64,000 bases of DNA, taken from Micromussa lordhowensis. Lineage: Eukaryota > Cnidaria > Anthozoa > Scleractinia > Lobophylliidae. The notes under the pieces are model-generated. The model saw only the letters and a list, made by a program, of their open reading frames with translations. It was not told where the DNA came from and did not search any database. Where the stretch lies: assembly GCA_964020085.1 (NCBI GenBank), contig OZ026595.1, positions 3,047,701 to 3,111,700 of the forward strand, in the 5' to 3' direction. Both the position numbers and the translations under genes were made by a program. Positions 36,406 to 49,000 of this stretch are shown here, in pieces; position 1 is the first letter of the stretch; every line of letters starts with the position of its first letter.

Positions 36406-36886
36406 ACTTAGAATCAACAATTTTTATTGTGGGCTATGCGTGTCAAACGGGATCAAAACGTTGAAATTTTGTCGCAAATATGTGAGGAAGTGTAAGAAGT
36501 TATATATAAAATGGACAGCGGACACAGCATTTGGATATAAATCTATTGACATTTCGAATATATATATTACCATTTGGATACATGTATTACAATTTGGATA
36601 TATATATATATATTACCATTTGCACATATAAATTGAAATTGGACATACATGTATACAGTATATGTATCACTTTTCAACATTTTGATCCTGTTTGAGAAGC
36701 ATAGTAGCTGGCTTCTAAAACTTTGGATTTGTGTCAAACGGCATACATGTATTTTTTTAAAATATTACTTCGCAATTTAAAAAAAAATTCTAATCACTTC
36801 ATAATGGCACTTCTCCCAGTTAGGGTCTAAGGTTTTCATGCCCGACTGTTCACTTAACATGCCATTGAGGGCACTGTTGATATAAT

Positions 36887-37225
36887 AGGGACCTTAAGCA
36901 AACCACAATGGCAACGGCAATGAGAACGCCACAAAACAAAGGGTTTAATGAGCAGAACAATAGCTGTGCACGTGCGTTATAATTCTTGGTAAAACGACAA
37001 CGTGAAATGACCAAGTTCTGGGTATTTTGGAGAACGTGAGCGATGGTGGCTTATTTTTCGTATTTTCATTTGGAATTGAACGCTGGCATTACATATTAAG
37101 CTTGAGCAAGTTCTGAGACCGATAGACGTACTGAACAGATCTAGGCATCTGCGAAATTTGACGGTAAATTCATTTTTTTCTAGGCGTCGTCCTTAGCGTC
37201 GCCGTCGTCATTGCTTAAGGTCCCT
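36887..37225 (+). mobile_element. MITE with AGGGACCTTAAGC ends
   Basis: AGGGACCTTAAGCAA at the left and TTGCTTAAGGTCCCT at the right are inverted repeats, flanked by AAT on each side. The segment GGTTTAATGAGCAGAACAAT and the following GTGCACGTGCGTTATAATTC are shared with the copy at 24680-25049 in opposite orientation. Confidence 0.8.
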
Positions 37226-37754
37226 AATGTGCTGTTATAAACAATATTGAGCTAATTTGAGCCTCTGGGGTTTTTGGGAGGCTCCCATATAAGAAGGAGA
37301 GGGGTGACTGTCATACATTTTAGGGGTTAAAAATGTGGATTTGGTACCTTTTAGGGTGTACAGCCTCAAAAGGTCCCACGGCAGGGGCTTCCACAGTACC
37401 TTTTAGGGCATTGAGCCAAAATAAATCTAGTGTAAGTTAATGTGTTTTGTTTTAGAATTGATACCTCTTTGGGGAGAAAAAAATTCAAGCCACGTGCACA
37501 AAACAGGGTCTTGATACCTCCTAGCAGTTTTTTTCAAAATTTTCAACAAGCATCCCTGTCCTTTTTATATGGGGGTCCTCCACTGGGATTTGAGCCCAAG
37601 TTTTCTTAGTGAACAGTCAAGGTGCAGCTAAGTTAGGTCATCGTTATCGACAGGCCATGGGCCATCGTTCGGAGTAGTTTCAGTCACTTTTGATTTTTGG
37701 CCAAAACGACAGGCCGCGGGTCATCGTTCTTAGTAGTTTCGGTCACTTACGATT

Positions 37755-38425
37755 GATAACCTAATCTTATTACTGGCTTGCAGCATGTACAAAAGACTAT
37801 TTTTGTTGCTGTGCATGCTTAGCGAGCCTACAATAAGTTGATATTATTTTTGATATACCCTGATGAGATTTAATGTTATAGTTTTAACCAATGAGTGGAT
37901 TAGCTCTTAAAATTAGCTTGTTTGTACTATTAGGTGTAATTTAGGTTCACCTACCTACTAACATACTGTCAATTATTGAATATAACCTAACCTTATCACT
38001 GGCTTGCAGCATGTACAACAGATTATTTTTGTTGCTGTGCATGCTTAGCGAGCCTTCAATAAGTTGATATTATTTTTGATATACCCTGATCAGATTTAAT
38101 GTTATAGTTTTAACCAATGAGTGGATTAGCTCTTAAAATTAGCTTGTTTGTACTATTAGGTGTAATTTAGGTTCACCTACCTACTAACATACTGTCAATT
38201 ATTGAATATAACCTAACCTTATCACTGGCTTGCAGCATGTACAACAGATTATTTTTGTTACTGTGCATGCTTAGCGAGCCTTCAATAAGTTGATATTATT
38301 TTTGATATACCCTGATCAGATTTAATGTTATAGTTTTAACCAATGAGTGGATTAGCTCTTGAAATTAGCTTGTTTGTACTTTTACATGTAGGTGTTATTT
38401 CATAATTAGGTTCACCTACCTACTA
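37755..38425 (+). repeat. Tandem repeat, about three copies of a 226-bp unit
   Basis: The marker CTTGCAGCATGTAC recurs with 226-bp spacing (its CAGC starts at 37781, 38007 and 38233). Units are nearly identical over features such as TTAGCGAGCCT, AACCAATGAGTGGATTAGC and GGTTCACCTACCTACTA. The third copy differs near its end, with a short insertion. A separate short pair of imperfect repeats around CGACAGGCC lies just before, at 37640-37750. Confidence 0.9.
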
Positions 38426-38739
38426 GCAAGTAAAAAATTGAAATCTTGTATTTTTTTCCTGTTTTATTTTTTACACCTCTTATGATGGAAACGTTTTACA
38501 CTATAGCTGACATCTTTCTCAAATGAATGCAACACCTGAGTGTGCTATTAAAAATGTAGGCTTTCCCAAGCGAACACATTCTCCCGTGCTTTCAGTGTCA
38601 AAACGATATTTAAAAACTTCTGCAGTTCCCACTGTCATGTAATCGAACGGTGGTTTCTTTGGTCGTCAGGCGAACTACTTCAGACAACTATTTATATCTT
38701 TAGCTTTTAGAAAATGCAAAAAGTACTATAATATACTTA

Positions 38740-39090
38740 ACGTCATTCTGGTACAATGTTTTTGTCCATTAAAACTGAAATTGCTCGATTTCCTATCGGA
38801 TTTCTTCTTAAATTGTCACTGTTTGATCTGGTCTTCTTCACAGCCCTTATCTGGGTCGTTACAAATCGATTTTCCTCAACACCAAAAACAATTTCCAATG
38901 GGGAACTCGAGAAAAGAAATTTCAAAGTTCAGAGAAATTGTGCAAACACAGGTAAAATTCCATCATCAGTTTCATTTCATCATAACTTGTTTTCGACATT
39001 TGGTGTTGTTAGAAATGATTTCTTTTGAGAAGATATTTCAAACAGTCGCACAGAAGTTTGCTATTCACTTGTTACTCAAACTTGTGGTGT
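38740..39090 (+). repeat. Dispersed repeat, upstream copy of a pair flanking the discoidin gene
   Basis: The block from CAATTTCCAATGGGGAACTC through AGAGAAATTGTGCAAACAC and CAGTCGCACAGA matches 52660-52855 in the same orientation. A preceding block of about 70 bp (containing GCTCGATTTCCTATCGGATT) matches 52548-52620 in the opposite orientation. Confidence 0.8.
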
Positions 39091-39099
39091 AGATTCCTT

Positions 39100-40082
39100 A
39101 TTAATTCTTATTGTTTGCATCACCTTAGCCTGCAACTGAGCAAACTTACTTGGCAGATCTTAGAGAAGCAGCCGCCAAGCCCACATGTACTCCACCTCCC
39201 CTCTCCTCCCCTAAAGTGGAAACGAAACATCCCCCTGCTTTGCAGGCGGAAAAAAACCTTGACTAGAAAGTTCCCAATGAAGAAAGTGTTCTTCTATTTT
39301 CTCGCATTCAATCTTGGTCTTCAAGCGCCTCAATTGTAAAACGTATGATACTACATACCTAAAATTATCTTTTTTAGACATTTAGTTCCGAATACCTAAA
39401 ATTCAGGAAAAAAAATTACAGTCTGTATACCCGAATTGTGTCACAAAAGTCTGCGCCAAATACCTGAATTAAAATGGCTCCGGATATATACGGTATATGC
39501 AAATCCCTGGCGGGCCTGAATTATTAACACGACGAAATTTATCACCCACATTTACGAAATGCTTAACTCTTTGTATATGTAGTCTATTTTTTTTACTAAA
39601 AAACATTTCTGCCTTGTCGAAAACGTAAAATAACCAACTAAGGCTTCCCAAAGTTATATTCACTCTAAAACAATCCAATAGGTGCCCAACATGATACTGA
39701 CTGCGTCAGAGAGTTAATTCCGGCGTAGTTTCGTGAGCTTCATCTCTATAAAAAAACACTGTTTCATGTAAGGAATTAAAATTAAAATCCATCCCCTTTT
39801 GTAACTTAATTAATAAAGAGCCTGATGATATGTTGTAAAGCGATTTCAAAACAACTTTGCAGCGTCACCAAAATGTTTATCAATAGGCATAATGGCTGGG
39901 TAATTTAAACTGCAAACTTAAACATTTATCTTAAACTCTCGTCATTCCAGTCGCCATGGTATCTAACGGACTTGGTAAATATCGTTAATAATTCAGCATT
40001 TCTGGGCCATTTCCAGTTCGCAGTCACCTGCTGCAATGTCAAGCGAAGGAGTTATGTTTTAAACCGAGATAAGACAAGAAAC
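39100..40082. other. 5' flank of the discoidin gene
   Basis: No gene was recognised. Short open frames at 39025-39339 and 39469-39678 have no family resemblance. The region leads into the first exon at 40083. Confidence 0.3.
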
Positions 40083-43000
40083 ATGTTTCCACTCTACTTT
40101 CTGAAAAAGATGCTTTTGCTGTTCTACTTGGTGTCCGTTTTTTCTTTTTGTGAGGTAAGAGTGTTCTGGTCTTTCGCAGATAAATAATCACATTGGTTTG
40201 ATCGCCGAGAACCGTGTTGGGAAATCGTTTTGTCATCATAATCAGTCGATCGTTCGTTTTCAACGCGGAAAATGAGTTCGTACCGAGCAAAGAATGTTGT
40301 AGCTACACCAAGCTATTACCATTGTAAAGAACGATTCAATGAAGTTTTTTTCAAATGGCTTAGAAAGCTGCAGTACCACATCTAGACGAGGAACGTTGAA
40401 TTATTATATGCTCTCGTAAAAATAAGCTTATCATGTTCGAAGCCCTTGGCCACCTTAAAAATTAATGTTGAAAGGTTGTCTCAAGCCATTTTATCAAGAT
40501 CAGGATTAAAATAAAAATTAAAGTTTTGCTAGGTTTCATTTTTTATACAGCCATTTCTGCTGTTATCGAGAGTGTCGGCCAAATAGAGGATGTAAAAGCA
40601 ATTCAATTCCACGAAAAACGGCCTTGTAAACTCAAAACCAAAAACATTATTAACTTGTGCATATCACCGAGTTTTTTTGTTATAGGAGATAAATTAAATA
40701 AGGTAACAGTCCGTCTTTCAAATTTAGAAACGTTCTATATTTTGTTCGGAAAGGAATAAAGCACAATAGAAAATTGCGGGCTGGACTTTTGCAGTGTTTT
40801 TCGTTAATTTTCAGGTCTGCTGTCTAAGCTTTTAATTATTCATTTGTTAATTCACTTGGAATAAAAATTACACCGTGCGTTATGATAAACGAGCTGCGTG
40901 CGTTATAACAAACGTGTTCAGGTAAACAATTTGCATTTAGCTGCGCAACGTTTTACGATCATAGACAGCTGAATTCAACATTATCATTAAATCTTCGATT
41001 CATTCCTTATAATCACAAACTGTTTTCGATCAGAGTTGGGCCAATTTGTGTTAGTGGTTGCTTCACCGCAGATAAAGCAATTTCTTCCCACGTAACAGTG
41101 TATAAATTTCTAAAACTATTCGAAACAATGCCTACAGGTTTACGACCAAAACTGATCGAGTTGTCGTTAGGATATGACGCCACAGGGAGTTTGGGCTTTT
41201 ATTTAGTACTCTTTCAGAATATTAATTATTTAACTAGTTAACTTGACAGAAAATATTAATTTTGCAACTTCCTTTGACTTTCAAATGACGCAAGGTGCCT
41301 CGAAAAATCGTAGACGAATTTTCGAATCTGGGCCGCAAAAACCGTACGAAAACTTTAAATGATGCATCCGAAGATTTTTCTTTCAATATTTAAACTTTAA
41401 ACGTCACAACATTAATTCTTAAAATCCAGACTGTTTATAGCAACACCTTAAACATAATTCTACATATTATTCAGATTAATTTGTCGGTAACACTGCAGTA
41501 GGTTTTGCAGTTTGTCATTTCAGTGTTGCAACGGATCAAACTGCGATGGACAAAGGAACTGGCTGAAAATTTATACATTGATCACGAATTAAATTTCTAG
41601 TATCACATTCGAAACTCGGCGATGAAATGAGAGACGTTCAAAAAATGTTTTTGCGCCGAAATTTTAAGTCCGGAGGAAGAGTTTAGAACATTTCGAGTGA
41701 AGTTAAAGACAATAAACTGCTTTTCAAATCTTGAGTAAACGCGGAAATTATATGAGGTTTAATTCTGAATCGTTTTTCTCCGTTCGATAACATCTTTTTT
41801 AAACATCTATTTACAACTCTAGCACTCTAGCTTCCTCGCTCAACGCAGTTTAAAATTAACCTTAAGCTTAAGACTTCCTCTCAATAACGACGATTCTTCG
41901 ATAAACTTTTCACTTAATAATTAATTTTTAAAACGTTTTTTATTATTATTTTTTGTTATTAGTATTTTTTCCACATATTTACACCATTTTCGAAACAAAA
42001 CTATATAATTTATGTTACACACATGTATATGATTACTGTTTATACGTAAATTAACATTATTTTAGCATGCGTACATATCAACTACATCTTAGCGTCGTCT
42101 CGTTCTTAAGGAATTGTCTAAAGAGTTTTCTCTACATATACACTTTTGATCTATTGTTTATATATACCTGCCATTTTGCCTGAAATTTTCTCTCCGTATT
42201 ATTTTTGGAAGCTATGTATTTCTCAGTTCGATCATCTCTTTAAAAACATCAAAATTAGGACTTTTGGCACAACGCCGACTTGACCAGATATACAATTTTA
42301 AAACGTGGCATCTTACCGAAATATTTCAATTACTCAACCTTCAAGTCTAGTATTTGTCTTCTGATAGACTTATTATAACTTCCATTTACTTTGAAAAAAA
42401 GTTTTAGTTAAATTTTCCGCTATTTTTTTTAGGAAATCTTTGACGTATCGAGAAATTAACGAAAATGACACCGCTTTAAAGATGATTTCCAGTCCGCACT
42501 GCGCAGTCTCAGCACCCTAATATTTATAAACATTATAAGTTCCCACTCGATGGAATGCGAATCGATGTTATTCGTTACGAGCCATATACCTTATGAGGTT
42601 CAAATTCTTTTTCCAACAGCTTCATTGACTTTTACAGCTTCGAAGTAGTTTCACCAAGTCATAGGAGAAAGAACGAAGCCGATTCGCATCCATAATGGCG
42701 CTTGTTTTGAAACTTTGAATTTACTTCATGTGAGAAGTTGCGAAATGTTCACATTTTGTGATGTCTTACAAGAAGCAAACCAAAAAACGAAAACACACTC
42801 TCGAGAGTGTACGCAGTACGGACTGGAAATCATCTTTAATTCAGAATTCACAGGGGGACGCTTCAAAATGTTCCCAACCAATTGTACTAGAAGAAAGTAA
42901 GACGCGTCGAAAACGGCACCCAGCTTCCTTCGCGACTCCACATGTTTTTTGTCCAACTGTTTATTTAGTCGTTTTTTCCACTCTGAACAGGCTTCTGAAT

Positions 43001-46000
43001 ACAAGTTTAGTCTCACAAGAACCACTGACTGGCAGTTTGTGGGCCGTCGCGTTAAATACACACTCACAATGACCATTCCCGAGTCCACGGAGCTGCAAAC
43101 TAAAATCAAGCTTCCATTTGTGAACGGCACGGCTACTTTACGACTAACAGAGGCGAAGATTACCGAAGTCAGCAAGCAGCTGAATGTCGACAACAACGCC
43201 ACCAACATGACGTCATCGGGCAACGACGGTTTGATTGACATCGCGTTCTTTAACTTCGGGACTGTCACGCGAGCCTCGTTTGAAAACGACACTAAGATCA
43301 AGATCGAGTTTGAGGTTCAAGTGATGAATCACGAGCAGATTGTGAACGGCGGCTTGCAGTGGGTTAGTATTGGTACCCAGTACGGCACGAATCAGTCTGT
43401 GTGGGCGGCTATGCTGGCTGTGAAGACAGTTTACACGGCCTGCAAAAGGCCTGTATTGAATGTTGACTTCTCTGGACTTCCACCTTCTGGGCACGCTGTA
43501 TTGTTTGGGTATGTGCGTGCTATTTACTTTCAAAGCAGTTGATAATTAACCACTAACATCGCACCTATACTAGCCTTGATGTACTCGAAAGAATAATACA
43601 TCGTATGGGAAAAATGATGGCGGCTGTATATTTGAACGCAATCCCTTGTGAACCTAATTACGTAGCCAATTTACAATTTTTGTCCCTTTACTAAAAACAT
43701 CGTGTATGCTAAGTTTGAATCTTTCAGAAATTTTCTGTGTCTAGGTTTATCGTTCGCTAAGAATTAAAAGTAACTCTACCAGTAGCCATCGGTTTTAAAA
43801 TACGGCGGATTAAAAGTCGAGATGATGCAATGTAGGGGCAATAGAAGACATATATAAAAGGAACTAGGGAAGTGCCAGTCAATTTGGGCACCAGTGTAGG
43901 TAAACCATTTCGGACACCAATAAAGGGACACAATACGTACTAGATATATGTACATTTCGCCGATAAAAAAATAAAATATAAAACTTAAGGTAAAAGGCTG
44001 TTTAAAATTAGGCCTTAACGTTTTCGATCTAATAGATCATCGTCAGAGTGAAAAATATGCATACGCTCGGTGTTCAAATACTGCTAGTTAAGTAATAACT
44101 GTTCCCATGGGGAACAAGGTGAGGTCCAGTGATTGCACTTGTTTATGTAGCTCTGGGCGGAAGCGTGCGATGTAAAACGCTTCTTTTATTCTTCTTTTTA
44201 ACCATGAATGGACAGTGGTTAAAACTTCCCATGTGAACTTGTGAACTTTCTGATGTGCTTGGCTGGCTCCGATTGCTTACTACGTACTAGATAATTCAGG
44301 TATAGGACCAGCGCTAGCACAGACAGAATTGAGATACCGGTCGAAGTGCACAGTTTAAGATCCATTAGAAATTGGAGGTGCTCAATATGAGGGAATCAAT
44401 GAACTGGGCCAAAACAAGTGCACAATGCTTATTCGCAATTAACAATTAGTGGTACACAATAAAACAGTCTATAGAAAAGCATTAATTATAAAGAAATCAG
44501 ACGTGATGCTCGAGTCACTATTTCTATATTAAGTTAATTATGACAAGGAAGATGTTTTATTTTCTTTTTTTCCTGAAATAGAGATCAAATCACCCTCCGT
44601 TTGGTGGTGTCTCACTCGCCTCTGACAACTGACATCGTGGACAGTGGCACAGTTCAACTACCTTTACCGTCGTTCCTTACGTACCACAGTCACACCACAC
44701 TCGATGATTCAGTCAGTGCAGTTGTTTCCAGCGTTGCTTCGACAGTTACTGTTAAGGTAAAAATTCCTTTTTAGAAATCGGGGGGAAAATGACTCTTGAT
44801 ATTTGGCTTTACTACGCCGGAAATTGTAGTTGTTGTCTCTTTGCACTTACGGGAATCTCTAGTGTCCTCCGAATTCTCCAGCCGTTTTTTTGGGATGTCA
44901 CACAACGCTCCCCCAAGGACTGTTGTTCGGTTGTGAGGGGAGCATTGCGTGACGTCCCAGAAAACGGCTGCGGTGGAGACTAGGGAATCTCGTGCTTGTG
45001 TTAATAGAGCTAGGGGCATTTTTTACGGAGGGGGGGGGGGTGGGTGAGGATTGGGTAGCCACCACTCTTTTGGAGAAGCGAAACAAAAAAAAGTGAAAAA
45101 GATAAAGGCAAACTCTCTGGACACGTGCCTCATCCTAATTTCTACTTTGTGGCATTGCTAGTATTCCTAGTGAAACTGTTTTCAGTTCGGGTCCAATTCT
45201 CGACTTGCGACATTTTGTGAACATGCCCCATTGATTCTGCAAACCCAAGGTATTACTCACCTGAAAGTGCTGGAACCGGCCTGAGAGCTCAGCAAAAGAC
45301 GACGCGCAGAAGCCATTATGACACACTCGTACATCAACCTCGGAGAGACCCTGGGAACGAGGTTGCTTGTACGTACGAAAAGGAGAGGGTTGCAATTGTT
45401 AAAAAGCACAATATGTAAGGCTTTTTTAGAACTAGCATAAGGTTTGATTTAATTATTGTAGCTTTTCAGTGAGGCTTTCTGTTCTCGTTTTTGTCCTTCA
45501 AGTTTTACTTCAACTTACGCGTAACTCTACAAATTAGCAGCGAAAAGCACTTTGAAAAAGGATTAAAACCTGGAGGTTTCATTTCTGGACTAGCGTTAAT
45601 CAGCTTAAAAACCAGTATTGATTGTTTAGATTAAACTGTGGTTTAGTTTATTCTAACCTGTTATAAAACCTTTTGTTGAACTCTCTGCAATTTTGTTTGG
45701 TTTTTCTGTCGTTTCCGTTTAAGATGACATTTTTTACTCTGATTTGTTATCTATTTATTTGCTTGTATCTGGTTTGTTTCATTTCCAGTTTGAAACACTT
45801 GAGTTTGCTCAAACGGTTGGCGTTGAAATCAAGGTGAACCTTGATCCAGGTAAAACACGGGCCGATGGGAAACTTCATGACTGCACAGTGCACGTGAACC
45901 TTAAGTACAACGGGTCAGCGGATACCTGCACCTCCTCCTCAGGTTCCCGAGAATTTGCTCACGAAGGACCAGCGTCCACTTCTTTCAAATACTACGTGCA

Positions 46001-49000
46001 GAGTAAGTTTGCAGAACTCTGATTTACCTAATATGAAATTAATTTCAATTTGCGATAATTTAAAATGGTTATGAACCCCAACTACCGGTTCCTTTTAGAA
46101 AAATCAAGAGACCATTTTCTCCTGGAAAAATAATTTGCCAAAAGTTGCGTCTAGCTTATCTTATCCTGCTAGTGAGGATTTGACAACAACAAACGAGGGT
46201 CACCGAGTTCGTTTGAGTTTTTAGCAGTTAAAGCTAAAGTAAAGGGCGTTATTACCAGATCGTGTGGTTATCAAAAGCTAAGCTTTGGAAAGTGCTGGAA
46301 ACTGGTGCCAGCCACCTTGAGGGAGGGGTGGAAAATTGTTGCAATACTGAAATATGTGCCTTCGCGTACGATTTTAGAGGAAGAATTGCTTCACTGAATG
46401 TCTTCTCCCTAATCACGGGTTTCTTGTCCAATTCCTCAACTTTTGCTTTCTCTTCTTTCTGGTTATACTAACCCTCACATATCCTTCCCAGCGTACCTCT
46501 CCGCCATATTTGTTTCTGATCTGCCCCAAATTTTCCCACAAGCGCTAAACCATGACCAGATAGTTTTCAAATGTTCTTGTCTTTGACGCCATTATTTCCA
46601 CCAATCAATGAGCAGCCAGTATTATATTTTTAGAAGCTGCATGTGACGAACCTCTTGGCATGGAGGATGGCTCTATCCCTGACAACGCGATCACAGGCTC
46701 ATCCTATTCTCCTGGAAGAGAACCACACGCTGCCAGGTTAAAAAACGAAGGGGCCTGGATGCCAAATGGACCTTTAGCGTAAGTTTGGTGATAGTCGCTT
46801 GATTAGATAAGATAACATTTAAAGATGAAAATGCTTTAGCATACAATGTTCTAAATGTCGAATCAATTACTAGCTAAATAACCAACAAACTATAGTAATA
46901 GCTGTTATCGGAGTTGAGCCCGCTGTCAAATATTCCTTTGTTTAGAGCGGCACACAAACGAGGCTAAAGGGTCAATACAATGCAGTATTGACCTTTCGCC
47001 TCGTTTGCATGTCAAATCGCTGATAACTGCGATAAGACCTATTAACTAACTCATTGACTGACTGTGTGACTGACTAACTAACTAAGCGAGCGACTAAGTG
47101 ACTGACCAACTGAATGACTAAGTGACTGCGTAACAGCGTGAATGAATGACTAAATGACTGACCAACCGACTGATTGACTGACTAACTAAGTGAGTGACTG
47201 AGTGACTGCATAACAGCGTGACTGAGTGACTAAATGACTGACCAACTGACTGACTGACTGGCTGGCTGACTGACTAACTAAGTGAGTGACGGCGTGACTA
47301 AATGAATGACCAACCGACTGACTGACTGACGGACTAACTAAGTGAGTGACTGAGTGACTTCGTGACTGAGCGGCTGAATGACTAACTAACTAACTAAGTG
47401 ACTGAGCGACTAAATGACTGACTGACTGACGGACTGACTGCGAGACTGAGTGACTGGGTGACCGAGTGACTAACCGACTGAGAGGGTTTTATTATGAGAT
47501 AATCTTATCTTGTCCACAACTAAAACGTTGGCATTTTATATATAAATAAAAGCTTCTTCTGATCTGACCTTTGTGTTTCAGGAAAGAGAGATCGCAGTTT
47601 CTCCAGGTCAACTTTACGAGTAAAGTGAAAGTTGTCCGACTCAGCATTCAAGGTTATGATGACTGTTTGGTAAACAGTCTTTCCTTGTTCTTCAGCGATA
47701 ACGGCGTGATTTGGAAGCCTTATAAAGAGGGTGGCAAAATCAAGGTAAAATTAACAATTAAAACGCAATTGGAGTCTGACTATTGGTTAGAAACATATCA
47801 CGGCACATCCTAATGTTAAGTTATTTTTGGAAACGGTACCCAGTTCTTTTGCGGATGATGTTAACATTCTACGTGTGGGCAAAATCCGCGTTAGCAGTTT
47901 GGTTATTAAGAGTGATCTTAAAGGCAAGCCAGAAAGTTGCCGGAGTACTCTCGCGTCTTCGAGACTTGATACCCTGCAAGGCCAAGCTACTATTGTATAA
48001 ATCTTTTATACTGCCTTATCTAACTTACTGCCATCTAATCTGGCATTTTTGCAAGTCATCGGACAAAAGAAAGTTAGAACGAATACAAGAACGAGCCCTA
48101 AGGGTAATATATAAATCCCACTCTGCTACATATGAAGAACTTCTAAGGCGTGCTGATATACCCTCTTTATATAATAGACGGCTTCAGGATATTACAGCAC
48201 TTATGTACAAAGTCAAACATGGTCTTGTACCTTACTGCGTGTCTGAACTATTTGTCCGCAAAGTCTCTACACACTCGCTACGAAATAGTGACTTTGCATT
48301 ACCACGTTTTGAAACTATACGTTATGGCAAGCATTCTGTTAGATATCTCGGGCCATTTTTATGGTCAAAACTTACTGACAATCAAAGAGATTCGCCCAGT
48401 TTACATGTTTTTATAAACAAAATAAGAAAACTGAACCTGGCCGACCTTTTAACTAATAACAGCAATTGCTGTAATCTTTGTAGTCAATAGAATTATTTTA
48501 TTCTTTAAATTTTAAATTTTATCTCGTACATAAGCTATAAAGGATCTCCCATATTCCTTAATTTTAATCATTTTCTTGTAAATATTTTAATTTCATAAGT
48601 AGCATATATTTTTGTGTGTGTGTCCCCAATTAGTCTATCTAGGCTAAATACATCGACACTTGAATGAAGGTTTTACTTACTTTACTTACTTTACTTAAAA
48701 TAACTTGGTAGGGATTACTTTGGAAATAAAGCCTTTATGGGGGATTGTTTATTCGTACTATTCGTGCTCTCTAGAAGAAACACGACCATAATGGCGTAGA
48801 ATTCAGCTTACAGCAAATATTATAAACCTGTTCTACAGGCTGAGTATAACATAAAAGAAGTCTTGATAGTGATCTCACTGAGATATCCTTAGTTCATATA
48901 AAACAATCGGTCTTGCATATGTGTGGCTGCAAAAATGGTGCCAGTCTCATCAGCCACTCATACGGAACGTAAACCAAGCCTAGCCCAATCTTTTAACAAA

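Noticed and set aside
42726..43301. 191-aa open frame on the minus strand
   Set aside because: It is the antisense of discoidin exon 2 and a neighbouring MITE, with no family resemblance.
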